This document shows positions 1 to 14,100 of a DNA stretch of 64,000 nucleotides, in pieces (position 1 is the stretch's first letter; the number at the start of each line of letters is the position of its first letter). Below the pieces are notes generated by a model. It worked only from the letters and a program-made list of their open reading frames with translations. It had not been told where the DNA came from and did not search any database. Position numbers and translations under genes: made by a program. The DNA comes from Owenia fusiformis. Lineage: Eukaryota; Annelida; Polychaeta; Sabellida; Oweniidae. The stretch covers positions 4,425,815-4,489,814 of the forward strand of contig CAIIXF020000003.1 in the NCBI GenBank assembly GCA_903813345.2, in the 5' to 3' direction.

Positions 1-2379
1 TCATTCTATATAAGTTGCATATATAGTCATTCCCTAGTTCCATGTGTTATTCTGTGTATCCCATATCTTGCTGTCAATCCAATTGAAAATACCACACGTG
101 GAAATGACTTTGACAAATCTGCAAAAAGTAAAATCCTCTCAATAGGATTCAATGTTCAAAACTTTGAATGACTGAACAATACTATTCTATTTCAGATACA
201 TTGTCTTTGAAATGTTATGCACATCATATTTTGACATTATTGTTGGCAAAACCTGCCAATTCCCTAGTTCATATGTCATTTTTGGTCCGCCCCAGGGTCC
301 ATGGGCTCTAAAATAACAAGAATTTGCATTCCCGGGAGCGAAAAATTGGTTAATTTGAATGCTGCCTGTTGTATTTTTTCATCTGCCTCTTGTACAAAAC
401 GTTACTGAAACCACTGCTTTAAGATAATGTTTCAAAGGGTTTAGCATAAATTCATATGTTTTAGCATCATCTTGAAGAAAAATCAATTTTAAATATAATT
501 AAAGCATAAAATATGTTTATCTCATTTGAAAGTAAACAAAAAGACCGATAAGAAAAAGAGGTATCAAAATGTTCTCTTTGAATGTTGCATTGTGGATAAT
601 TATCAAGAACGCATTCCAATAATAAAAATAAAATTTGTGGGAGGAAGGTCACTTTTTGCCATAATTATGATGAATTCCATTTTATATTAAATTATCAATA
701 TGTATGCAGTGGGAGATTGTATTTTAAGATGATGTGACCAGTGAAGAGTTGTTGCAAGCAGTTAGATATTGCTCAGTGGTCCTCCAAGCAGTGATCAAAG
801 TCCCCCAAAGGTCAGATAAGTACAACGTTAAAGTATAAAAGTGTACAATATTCTGAAAAGGTTTTTATTGAGAAAACACAGAGAGAAAAATTGATTTTAA
901 TCTTTATATTTTGTATCTTTTAAACTAAGTCTACTGATAATTTACTGTTTTATTTTTTCAACACTGGCATCCCCAGCCTGACTGTGATTTCTGACAATCC
1001 CACTTAACATGACAATGAGGAAGAATGATGGTGTACTCAGAAACATCCCTACCTATCCCTAAGTGTACACAAACAAGCGTGTAATGCTATTTAGCTTAGT
1101 TAGAAAGGCCAATTTCGTTGTGAAAGTAAAAGGCATTTTTTGAAAAATGTCAAAAATAATGTGATGTGATAATACAAATATTTTGCAAGTTGTGCAAGAT
1201 TACACTATGGAACTAATTTCTATTCCCAAACAACTTGATATAGTACTCACATTTCACTTTTATTTTGGCTTGTTATATTAGCATATCAAAAGTTTCATCT
1301 ACATAGTTTAATTAAAGAACTGTTAAATTGTGCTGTAATTACACATTTCACTACTTAAGTGACAAGGAAGGGGTACAACCGTTACATGGAAGTTGGAGGG
1401 GGGCCATGTTATTTTCATCTCCTGAAAAAATAAGGCTTGTAATAATAAAATAACAACGGAAGAAAACATTAGAAATTTTATTAAGTAGATAATCAGTTAA
1501 GAGTATATTAACAAATGAAGACATATGAAAATGATTACAAAACACAACAAAAAATTAAAAATGAATTAGTTAAGAAAACCGGTGAGATACAAAATAAGTA
1601 CTATTGAAAACAATAATAACTCAAATATACATACAGTAATGGAATAGGTTTTATATTTTTTGTTTTTAAAATACAGAAATGGAAAGACTCTGCCATATAA
1701 CAATTATTGAAAACAGCTTCACTGACAGATTGGAAAAATCTAATCATGAAATTGAAAAAGACCCATTGGAGTTCGAAGAGCCTAAAGCAATCATATCATA
1801 TAAGGGTTATTTGAAATAGATCATTTGAAAACAAGTAGAGAGTTGTTGCATTAAACAGATATAGCATTATTTTAAATACGAGAAAATGATACGGGGATTT
1901 AGAAAAAAGCAAAAAGTATTAACATTTTGTCCATAACCTAAGACCATTTCATTGGAGTGCAACAGATTTAAGTTTATTTATAAGCAAGATGAACCTTATG
2001 TGTTATGCTCCTGCAACAATAAGAACACATGTATCAGTAATATCATACTTCCATAAAACTTAAGGTGTAAAAGATCCCACAAAGTCATATGTCATACAAC
2101 AAGCCTTACTAGGGATGACAAAACAACCTGCTAACATGGATCAAAGAGAACCCATAACTGATGAGCTGTTAGAAAATATGTATGTCAAAATATTTATTTA
2201 TTTATATAGCCTCCAATACCGAAGAATACTTTGACAAACATGAAATCATCAGCCCCTTTCTGAATGAAATAACATTGACAATTAAAACAATCCTATTATC
2301 CAACTATACCTTATGCTAATTGAACAATTACAGTATCATGAATTATACACAGTTCTGTATAATTGATACATATTTTATT
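1..2379. other. AT-rich intergenic sequence, no gene recognised
   Basis: Only short open frames with no recognisable motif occur, and no splice-consistent exon series was seen. A/T runs are frequent. Confidence 0.5.
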
Positions 2380-5300
2380 TGATTTTTTATATGACTTTAT
2401 AGTACCCTACCCCTGGAAAGTGGACGTGGTCAATGTTATCATTTTGCAGCATACAATTAAAAACTTGTATTGATAGAAAGCAAATCAATGCATTTAAAAC
2501 ATCTTCACTTATTACTTGACATTGTAATTCATTTATTATTAAAATATAGGACTCTACATATTTTATATATACGATTTCAATTTTGTACAATGTATCATAA
2601 TGAAATCTAATAGGCTGTTTCAATTTACCAACTTTTTCTCGGATCACCCTTACCTTTTGACAACAATGTTTCCACAATATCTGGGAAATGAGATAGTGCC
2701 ATTAAGAATATGTATGCGCAGATTCAAGATCATGGTGTAAATGCTTGCCGATGTATCGGCTTTCAAAAATGAGGAAAGCTGTCTTGAGTGCTGTTTCAAC
2801 TAATTTTGAATTAAAACTGCTACTTATGAATTTTTTTCTCAACAACTGTGATTTGGTTAGAGTCCAAACACAGGATATCAAGACATAGTGCTACCAAATT
2901 CTGGTATTGAAAATTTCAGATCTCTAGATCAAGTATTCATATCTGAATGGACTCTTAAAAAGACCCAAAAGACACAAAATGCAGTCAGATATCGCGAAAA
3001 AATGTGATAAAATGCACTATTCAGAACAATTTATCTCTTAAATTTTACTTTTATTTACCATAATTTCTGATTCTGCCTCTAGTTAGTAATACCAATAATA
3101 CATATGAGTAGACTTAAGGTCATAGTAAGTGTAGTTACAGATTTATTAACATTTAAAAATGGGAGAAGCAGTGTAGCAAGTGCAATTTTCACCTATAATT
3201 CATAATATTAAACTGCAGCTTTCAGGATTTTCTTCTCTAAAACAAGAATTCTGTGAGACCCCAAAAGACAGGATTCCATATCACTGTACCACCAAATATA
3301 TATGAGAGTAGTTTCAGGAGGTTATATCAAATAATTATTGAACCATTGACACCTAAAAATATGCAAAATACAGTCAGAAATGGTGAAATTGTGATTGTGA
3401 AAAAATGTATGTATTCTTAACAATTTTGTAACTAAACTGTATTTTATTTAGAACTGAAACTTGAAGTGCTTACTATGAGTTACATCTAGTTATTATTTAT
3501 TAAGTGACTTCAGCATCCGAATTGATATAATATAGGAATATCCTATGGTTTTGAAAAAATATCATTTATATCCATGATTGGATATTGATATTTTCATGAG
3601 TGAGCGCAGCGAGTGAGTGAAGATATTTGTATCCATGAGTGGATATAATTGATGATTTTGAAAAAAAAATTATTTATCCCATGGGAAATCATCATCAGCA
3701 AAAAAATGTGAAAAATATAATTTGAGAAAAATTTGAACAAATGATTGAAAAAAAATTGTGAAAAAATGTTGAAATGTTTTAAAAATGTTTTTGAAAATAA
3801 TTTAAAAAATGTAAAAAGAAATTCTTTTTTGAAAAAATTCGAAACCATCGAATATCACTTTTTAAGACGTGATATTCAATAGTTTAAAAGTGATATTTGA
3901 TGGTTTGTGAATTTTTTGCTAAAATATTATAACTTGATCCACATATCAAATATATCTTCATGTGATATTCGATCTATATCCTTGCAACCATCGGATAATC
4001 ACTGATATGCTTAAGACCAAAAAACCTATAAAGAATGTTATTATTGAATACTGAGAATACATTGTTTTTACATTGCGGAGCTTTATTTCTACCTGAAAGT
4101 ATTTTGGAACATATCTCTTGCTTAAACATTTCATGCAATGTTACTTTCAAAAACTTTCTTAGAACAATTAGTCCATCCTATACTTTCACATGTTATTCTC
4201 CATTTCATTTTTAAAAATTGTGGGAGCTTTAAACTCTAGAAGAGCTTAATTACCAATTATACCATGCACCCTCTTTGCCCTCCGTCGCATTTTTCTTAGG
4301 ATGGCCAGGCATATTTCAAATTGAAGAGTAAAGTCAGTTAAAGTGATATATAGCTGTTTATAACCAGATAACAACGTATCTTTCACTTGATACTGTGATG
4401 TCAAGCTTAAGCATTCAAACAGTGTATTTTGTCCCAAGATACAATAAAGTACTGATTTCATTTATTTATCAATTCAGATGCCTTGGAATTAAAGTAAACA
4501 CTTGGTATATATTACCAATATTATTTTTACTTATTATTGGTGGTACAATGACCAGGTTTCCTTTAATGTCTTTGGTCTTACTGTGCAGTTTGTAAAAAGA
4601 AAATTCAGAAAGTTGCAGTCTTAGATGAAAAACTGGTGAAAATCATACTTGCTACAGCTTTTCCCATTTTCAGAAGCCAATATATCTGTACTTCAACTTA
4701 CTATGACGTTAAGTCTTCTCATATGTATTATTGGTGGTACTAACTGGAGGCAGAATCAGAAATTATGTCAAATAAAAGTAACATTTAAGAGATAAATTGT
4801 TCTGAATAGTGCATCTTTCATATTTTTCACGATATCTGACAGGTTTTTGTCCTTTTGGGTCTTTTTAAAAGTACATGCAGAAGTGAATATTTGATCTAGA
4901 GCTCTGAAACTTCCAATATCAGAACTTGGTAGCATTATGTCTTGGTATCTTATGTTTGGGGTCTAAAAAAGTCACAGATGTTGAGAAAAATATTCATTAA
5001 GCAGCAGTTTCAGTTCAAAGTTAGTTAAAACTGCACTCACGACAGCTTTCTCTATTTTTGCACGCCGATAGATCAGGTAAGTATTAGTATTAGGACCTTG
5101 AAACTGCTCATATTATGTAGTCTTTGTGGTACTTTCTCATTGCAAAGGTAATTTGGAAACACTGTGACTTACATTTCATGCGTTAGTGAACACTGAAAAT
5201 GAAACAGCCTATTAGATTTCATCATGATACATTGTACAAAATTGAAAACGTATATATAAAATATGTAGAGTCCTATATTTTAGTAATGAATGAATTACAA

Positions 5301-5450
5301 TGTCAAGCAACGAGTGAAAATGTTAAAAATGCATTGATTTGCTTTCTATCAATACAAGTTTTTAATTGTATGCTGCAAAATGATTAGATTGACCACACCC
5401 ACTTTCCAGGGGTAGGGTACTATAAAGTCATATTAAAAATCATAAATATT
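2380..5450. mobile_element. Large inverted-repeat element, arms about 1 kb
   Basis: The left arm (about 2380-3480) and right arm (about 4400-5450) are reverse complements with moderate divergence. Outer marks are AGTACCCTACCCCTGGAAAG at 2401 and its complement near 5425. Inner marks include the blocks around 2860-3120 and 4690-4990. The same 62-codon reading frame is open in both arms (2491-2676 minus; 5199-5384 plus, both containing YIKYVESYIL). The core has A-rich homopolymer stretches and a short palindromic TCCATGAGTGGATAT block (3570-3650). No transposase is recognisable. Confidence 0.75.
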
Positions 5451-6419
5451 ACATTATCATTATTATAATTGTATTACAATATCAAACAAAGCTTGAATTA
5501 GGTTTTAGAAAACAATTTTGAGCTATTTAAGCTGCCATCTTTTGCTGGAAGCTACAAATATAAGATACGTGAGACTTAAAAATGACTAAAATTGCATATT
5601 TTTTTCCTATTAATTGCAATATTTCTGAGACTAATATAGATATCGGCCTATAACTTTAGGATATTATTCATCTTTGGACTAGTAATGTGTGCTGTAGAAA
5701 GCAGAACAATAGCAACTATATCCTTTATGTTATGAAATAGTCTTATAGTACCTCCTGAAATCGCAGGAATTGAAGTCCAATTCGGCCGTGAAAATTGTAT
5801 TTACCACTTTAGAGGCCATCACCTTATATTTTCTTACACCTACTAGGTTACTCTAACATACTGCATTGCCAAAGGTTACTTCTTGGGAACTTCCGGCAAA
5901 ACTGTGCCAGCATCTGATACATTTGGATAAGCCTGAAAATAAGCCTAAAAATGAGCCTTATATATAAATTAAGCAAAAATGTGACTTTGTATTCTGGAAC
6001 ATGTGATTGATGTGATCCTTTGAAATAAAATACCTAATATAAAATATTGAATTGTTGTTGTTCAAATGTTGTCATTCATCTGTTAGTACGTCACCCCAGG
6101 AATAACTTCATTTGGATTTGCTACATTGGCGTTGCAAATATTTAGTAACAAATAAAATGTTAAAAATATACTCAATGGATTAGTATACGTATAAACCTCA
6201 ATTCAACATAAAAGTGATGGTCATGTGATTAGAAACAAAACTATTAAACGTCAACAGTTTGGATCACGATGCCCTAGAAATAGAAAAAATTGAAAAGGGA
6301 TCTATTTATCCTAACGCCAATCCCAAAAACGAACAAGCTTTTGATTTTTCAAAAATAGAAAAATCTTTCTGAGAAGTGTACTTTTCTTCCATTGATTGCA
6401 GTTTTCGATGGAGGCAATT
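5451..6419. other. Intergenic sequence, nothing recognised
   Basis: There is no coding stretch, repeat pair or terminal inverted repeat that I can support here. Confidence 0.5.
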
Positions 6420-7761
6420 TTTCTTAATGCTTTGCTTGTTCAGTTTTTGATATTTGTTTAAGTGTAAAGACGATCATACAATTTAAAGCGAAGTATACAT
6501 AAATTTAAAAGACCATGGATCCCATTTAAGTCATAGTTTTTGTCGCTTGGACAATCAGATGAGTTGATTATTTACCAAATACCTTACAATTCTATTTCTA
6601 TACCTCGTTGGCCTTACTTCTAAATCATCTATTTGACTTTTTCGTAGAATTTAGAATAACAATCAGTATTCTCTTATCCATCGAGGATTGAAACTAGGGT
6701 CTACTAGAAACACAAGAAAATGTCAAATTTATTAATTTGATTTATTCGAATGTAAGCTCTCTGGAGATATGTAAAATGTTTGCGTTAACTAATCCTACAA
6801 AAAACTACACTCGGCTTCTTTTTATTGCAAATATAAAACACAGGGGTTGTTCGAAAAGTTTTGCACGAAAGCTTCTTAAGCATATATGAAATTTCAGGAT
6901 AATGCACTGCAATGCACTTCTTGAGATACATTCGCTTAAAAAATGTAAATCTGGTCCATTGTCTATATGTCGTTATTGAATTGAATTTATTTTGTGAATG
7001 CCTTGATTGTCTGAAATGGTTCGGTCATCTTTGTTCTTTCTGCCGTTAATCAGGTTATGTTGTAACTAATTTATATTTTATCTAATGTATATGGTACTTA
7101 ACATGTAGTCTTCCGTTTTAGTAATGCATTACTTGTCCTGTCCATAAGTAAATGTATCAAGATCCTACCTATAGGATATCAAGCCTTCTCATAACTACGG
7201 GTACCTTCAATACATTTTCCCTTCTCTCATTTCATCTTAGAATACTTAAGATTACCTATATTTGAGACATCATATGCAATATATCTTAAGGCATGAATGA
7301 CTATTACTTGTGTATTACTGTTTCCCCATTCCTTTTCATGTATTCTATCTATTTTTCTGCTTCAATTCATAAATTCATGAGAACTTTGATAACGTCATAA
7401 AATCAAGTGATTTGTTCAAGATGTTTGAAGAGTATGTTTACAGTCATTCTTTGACATAACCAAAGAAAACAAGATAGAAAATATTCATATAAGATTCACT
7501 TTTACCATGAGAACAATACTAGATATTATTTAAATTTAAGTTAACACTTTATGCAAGTCTATGTTATGTTTATATCTAGCACCTATGTCCATCGTTAAGA
7601 GTCCAATCTTGGCTGCCATTTTACCTTTCTACTAAACATGAAACTGCCGACGTTTAAAATATCAAAACCCATCAGAAGCCAGTTCGATTTCAATTCAACT
7701 AGCTAGTTCTACATCTTTGAATCCAAAACTCTGGTTTCCGTTCATCCTCTCTATTGTCATT
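6420..7761. repeat. 3' flank of the receptor gene, duplicated at 29.1-30.3 kb
   Basis: Several collinear blocks of roughly 70% identity match 29080-30260 in the same orientation. Examples are the region around 6500-6580 with 29168-29250, TGCGTTAACTA near 6781 with 29611, and the CATGAAACTG and TTTGAATCC blocks near 7640-7730 with 30080-30175. A GGGTTGTTCGAAAAGTTTTG piece near 6843 looks like an isolated mariner-type end. The homology reaches the last codons of the receptor's final exon. Confidence 0.55.
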
Positions 7762-8106
7762 TTAACATACATTGTCAATAGTGAAATCTAAAAATAAGCT
7801 GACTTTTGATGACATTTTTAACTTTGGAAAGTCGTAATCATAGTAGTCATCGATGCCGTTCAAAACATTTACATTAACACGACTTGTATTTCCATGGTGA
7901 TGGTAGGCAGTATACAAAACAGACTTTTCACTTCTGTCAATCTTTCCGGCGGCAAGGGCAACTCCTGGCATTTTGAGCGACTTATCGGCACCCAATCCTG
8001 GCATTTGGCCTTCTCCAGCAACTGTCTCCAAGAAACCAAACGCTGCACCGATTGGGGAAAATAACTTCATGGAAAGTGGATCTCCTCCCTTTGCTACAAT
8101 AATGGC
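7762..8106 (-). CDS. Receptor exon 15: cytoplasmic tail and stop
   Basis: The last exon has 114 codons plus TAA after a TATTTTAG acceptor. The tail is Gly- and Lys-rich near the membrane (AKGGDPLS, GAAFGFLE), then has an Asp/Tyr cluster (DDYYDYD). It has no coiled coil of the kind used by vertebrate GABA-B1/B2 for pairing, and it is short for the family. Confidence 0.82.
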   Translation of the reverse strand, partial: AIIVAKGGDPLSMKLFSPIGAAFGFLETVAGEGQMPGLGADKSLKMPGVALAAGKIDRSEKSVLYTAYHHHGNTSRVNVNVLNGIDDYYDYDFPKLKMSSKVSLFLDFTIDNVC

Positions 8107-11100
8107 CTAAAATACATGTAAAATAACAGGTAATGTAGATTAATTCCAAAATACTCCTGCATTTATTACATATTTTATCTAATTGTGTTATCGATTCCAA
8201 GAGTCCAAAATAGTTTTCGAAAACAGCCTTTAACTTTTAACTTTAACAAAATGTATGAACTTCCTGAACACTAATTTTTTGTTGATAATCATAGTTTTGC
8301 GAATTAGCATTTAGTACAAAGTTAGACAAAATAGTATAGAAATGCTCTCTATTGGATATTGGATTTTTAAATCGAGATGTAATCCATGCCTTTAAACCAT
8401 CGCTTTTGTTACATTGACGTAAGTCGTCAAAGTAACATACATTGATAATATAACGGAATTTTGTCAATGCAACACAAGCGAGGGGCTAAATATATGAGTA
8501 GCAGCTTCATTCACAAAACAAATTTCGAACCGAAGAAACTTATTAAAACTAAACTAACATACATTTTTGATATAACGGACTTTCGTCAATGTGCGAATGT
8601 TCAACGTTCGTCAAAAGCGAGGGGCAAAATATATGAATTACAATACAAATTTCAAATGGAAGAGATTTATTAAAACTAGACAATATTTTCTAGCTTTGTG
8701 TCAAATTATAATCTGCAATTTGACTTATAAATAGGTTTCAATCGAGAAAACAAAAAACAGGAAGTTCAACCATTTTGTTGCATTGACGTTCCGTCAAAGT
8801 AAGTGGCTGTGGAATAGTGAGTATGAAATCTAAGAATGGATGTTATTTCTGCCCATTTTTATTTTATTCAATATTGATAAGTATTACCTTTGAGATGAAA
8901 ATTAGAAGAGTAGTCAGAATTGTTGTGAATAAAATCAGACATCCAGTTATGATGAACAGAGCATTTGGTTCAGTTGGGATCAAGAACGAGATAACAACCA
9001 ATACAATGCTGGACAGCAGACTTATGAAGACAGCTACAGCAAAACCGGAAAAGTGAGTGAACCCTTTCTTCATTGACACAAACCTTAGTAAATATAAATT
9101 TAAGTAGTTTATATGTCTATGTACCTTTATGCAAAGGGACACGATGACAAACTTGAAAAATCACTACCCGTACATAATTAAATAATTGCTTCAGTATGTG
9201 AGAACATATATGTATTTTTATTAGTTATAAATATCACTTACAATGCTGGCCAAACTATTAATCCACCGAGCAATAACACAATGCCTTTGTAACATAGTAT
9301 GGCAATTAGAAAGTAGTTCTTGTATGTAGATTCACATTCAATCATTATCGTTATTGTCCTTATCGAAGTATAATCGTCAAGCTATAGAGAAAAGCATACG
9401 ATGTTTTTTTCAACAAATATATTCAGTTCTATGTTTCATGAAGTGTCGCACCCCGATGTCGCCTTATTCGTTTATTACTTAACATTAACCTATTTACTCC
9501 TTCCTAAACTTGCTTTTGTAAAAAATTAGGATCTGGCTGCTTCATATAAGCACGGGAGAGCAGTATCAGTTGTGTACACATTTTTTGGCCCAACCTGTAT
9601 TATGTCGTGTGGCTTTAAAATGGGAATATTCGCAGTTATTTAACAAAAATTTATTTATTTTTTATAATTATTGATTTGTGTATGTTCTAAAAGCATTGCT
9701 CTGATCACAATATTTTGACGGCAATTGAGGAAACATGTTTTTATGTCCTATAAAAACCAGATCTACCGAGAATCTTTTTAGTATGATATTTAATCTAGCC
9801 GTATTCGTATTTCCAATTTGTTAAAAAAAGGATCTATTCACGTGTATCAATGCATTTTTTCTGTGCTGTTCCAATGTGTCAGGTCTTGTTCTGAATTAGA
9901 CTGGTTAAAGTAAATATACATATATCATATTAATACTTATAAGATCATTATGTCTAGTAACATGCTTTATGGATGTGATGAGTGCAAATATCATATCCCG
10001 ATCGGATAATTTGCATTTAAGATCTGATCTCAAATATAAAATAAAATAGCTTAAAATGAAAATCAGTTACGAGAAAAAGTCTGATTCATATCATAATTTT
10101 TCAGCAATATACGTACTGTTCGTTGTTGGCTAAATAACTTATATACACCCCATAATTTTACAGTCATTCCTCCGTAAAAGAACGTGAATCCAAAGATGAG
10201 AAGTCCAGTGGAGGCCTTAAATAAGGACATTGAAGTTTTACTTATACAAACTTTCCCAAATGGTGGCTGCAATGGAATACTTGTAAGTAATTCCTATGAC
10301 AGAGGAATGACATAATTATCCTCTAGGTCATTGTTAAATGATAGATGAGGTATAAGGAGTGTTTCCCCGTAAGTATAACGTTAGGCACTGTCACGGATTT
10401 ATCATTGGTGTACACTATGATTTTTCAGGCCCGTAGCCAGGGGGGGGGGGGGGTTTGCAGGGTTCGGGCGAACCCCCCCTGGCCAAATTTTATTTCAAAA
10501 TCATGCAGTTTTTGACCATTTTGAGCACTTCTCTAGTGATTTTAGCCTAATTTGGGCCAAAATTGTCAAATGTGAACCCACCCTGGAAATTTTTGAAAAT
10601 TGAACCCCCCCTTGGCAAATCCTGGCTACGGGCCTGTTTTTAATATTTGTTTTAAGTGTTATTCTCTGGTCTTTTCTCCTGCGATTGCATATTATTTAAG
10701 TGAACATACAATTGCCAAATCACAGGGTGCGTTAGAAAGATTTTTCATCATTGAGAAGCATTCTGTTTTACATTTCTGATTAAAGTTCAATAACGCTATT
10801 AGTCCATGGTATGAAATCTGTAGGGCGTCTAATAAAGGAGTCGGTAGCACACTATAACGCAGCGATATGTGACCTTACATTAACATACCTAATAATTTTT
10901 ATTATAACCGTTCAATTTACTTCCGGCTTTTAGGCTGAATCATGCTTGCCATTAACAGAGGTCAAAAAATCACTAAAAAAATAAAATCCCAATTTTTCAC
11001 AATTTGGAGTACATAATGCAACAGAAAATAAAATAATGCGAAATGATTTTAAATATATGATTTAGGTTACTAAGCTATAAGTTTGAGGTTATTTATCAAT

Positions 11101-14100
11101 ACCAAAAATATGTAATCAGTGTACCGACGTTTTGTATTGTTTCTCAGGTATTAATAAGATAAATGTTACAAATGAATCACTTTTATATTGGAATAGCAAA
11201 TGTCTAAATTATGCTAGTTTTTCACAAAAGGGGTCTCAATACGTTTTGAGATATGGACTTTTATTTAGCTGTGAAAATGATCAATAAAGGCTGGCCTATT
11301 GCTCTTCCTTGACTAATTGGGGCTACAGCTAAAATTCTCTTTCCCGTAGTTGGATATAGTTCAGTTACTTATAAAACAACCATCAAGACTTGATCGAATT
11401 CATAAATAATTGAGAAAAATCGTTATCATTGTCTTTCTAACATTTGATTGTATCCAGCGGTAATGCCAAAGAACAAACGGCCATCAGAAAACTTGATGAT
11501 AGCCACAAGTAACGTCGAGGAAGAATTTCAAGGCGTTCGATTGTATATGACTCTAATTGATAATTAGACATGCCTTTGGAATATATGAACATTCCAATAC
11601 CTCTGTAACATTTAGTTAGATATAAATCTTACCTATTTGTTATTGTATTATGTTTTGTAAAACATGAACAATAATTTGTTGTTAGACCCCTTGCGATTAT
11701 ATGGAAAAATTCTGGCAATAAAATGTTTTAAATGATAAGATAACTAAATGTTCCCTATCATAAATTACCTAAATATTCCACATAATTTTGTTGAATCGGC
11801 TTGGCTCATATTTGAAAAATCTGAAAAACACACTTTCATAATTACACTAATTAAAAACCAACATCTACGGTAAAATTAAATAGTATATTTTTAAATTATG
11901 ATAATATTTTTTTGTTCGTATGCTTAGAATAACGGTCTGTGTCTTGTAAAATGTATAAAAGTTCGAGTCAAAACATTTTCGTTTTTTGACTCTTTGTGAT
12001 GAAAGACATTTTTCGACCCACAAGCCGGACGTTTTTTTCAGCAAATGGTATTTTAAAAGAATAAAGACATGTACACCTTCATAAATATTGCTTCAAATGT
12101 TGCTGCGCTATAGTGTGCTACGATCGTTCATATTCGGAAGTCATACCATGGACAATATGAGTTAAAGGGATATTGAAGCTATTCGGATTCTGAAAGTGAT
12201 TTTTAAAGAGAAAGTGAAAGTCAGATCTTAGAAGTCATATCATAAGTTAAATTGCATTAAAACTTTATTATTGGTATAATTTATAAAGCAATTGTCAAAG
12301 CTAAAAATGTGAACTCTTTAGAGGATAGCAAAAAGAAAAAACAAAAGAAAAACCAAAACATTACAACATATCATCTGAACAAATCAAGTGAAAATGACAC
12401 TAGTAAAATATGAAGGCCATAATGCTACATGTATTTTGACAAAACTGATCCATTTTTTATGGAAATACCACAGAGGAAGACAATGAACAAACTACATTTT
12501 ACTGCTTGTTTTCTGTTGGCTAGGTAATATGTTAATGACGTCACAAATTAAAATATAATAAAGACTGTGATGTGTGACGTTTAGCTTTCTTGTCTGTTTA
12601 GTTGATAGGGCAATAAGTAACTGATGTCATAGTTTATGTTATATTACGTCATATCTTCATCACAAACACATCATATGACGTCGTGATCGTTGCTTTGATG
12701 ATTTGCCACATAAGGTAATAATGGCGAACTTTTGGTCACGTGAATGGTCGACAGTCGGTCCATAGAACGAATGGCTCCGCCCACTTCGTGGGGGGCCTTC
12801 GTAAAAATGTGAACTCTTTAGAGAATAGCAAAAAGAAAAAACAAAAGAAAAACCAAAACATTACAACATATCATCTGAACACAATAAACATTTAACCAAA
12901 ATAAGTTCAAGATGCTTTTTGGTGTTTACAGTGTATCACATTGAAATAGAAACATAGATGTTAAGCATATAATTCGCGGTTTGATTGTTACAATGATTTG
13001 ATCATTTCAGAGTACGGAGGGTTCATTTGCAGCGTCCTTTTTGATAAGTAATTAATTATTTTGCCTACCAGACATATATCTCTATGTAAAGGCTCCGGCT
13101 GTACACCAGTCTGTAGATCACCTATGTGAATCAACACATAGACGTCAAGTAGAATACAGCCAATAATGATCGCACACGTCATAATCGGCCATTCGTCTTT
13201 TATCATTCTAAAATATTAAATAAGCAAGGTGATACAAGCTAAAATTTATAGCTGATATCATTGTTATCTATTGTATTGTCGGAATTCTGTTTTAGTGATA
13301 AATGTTTTGCGTTTTACAAATTTATTCAAACCTGTAGTTGTAAATATAATTATTTTTAGATATAATAATTATATGTATCTATGGTATATAATGGCATAGA
13401 TGATGTCTATCAATGCTAGTAATAATAATACGCCTATAATGATACTTACACCGTTGTGTGCAATTGTATACACGATGTATATGTTACGCGGTAAACACGA
13501 TACAAAAATATGTCATATTCCGCAACAAATATGGCATATTCACTTTCGGTGTATGACAGATTCACCTGTGGTAAATGGCATGCTCACTAACTAATGAGAA
13601 CGTGATACGGAAGTACTCAATTGTCAATTGCATCAATTGAATGAACAAGTATATTATTATATTGATTACTGAATCAACAGTACTGTGTATCGAATATATT
13701 AATTTAGCAAAAGTATCAGTCACCAATCTTGCGTAATAAACTTACTCAATCAATCTAGAATAATATATTAGTACTCGACACACTACCTACATTGGCAATC
13801 CAGAGTAGTTTTACATTTAGAGTCGATTCTCGCAACCAATCAAATCAAGGCTTTCTGTATCACGTTTTCACCTGCGGTATATGTCATATTCACCTGCGGT
13901 ATATGGCATATTCCGCAAGTGAGTATGACATATTCCGCATGTGAGTATCTGGTATTCACTGAAATCAATGTATCGCATATTCACTGTGGAATATCGCATA
14001 CTCACCTACGGAATATGCCATATACCGCATGTGAGTATGGCATATTCACCCGTATCACAAATACCGCGCAACCATGAATGTATGCCATATACCGCGTAAC

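Noticed and set aside
8817-9056. Plus-strand 79-codon frame
   Set aside because: It is the complement of the TM6/TM7 exon, which has a firm family match.
13069-13207. Reading this exon as TM4 and hence the gene as having a shuffled TM order
   Set aside because: Phase match to the TM1 exon, the IIIGC core and the trailing cysteine fit TM2, which keeps a normal order.
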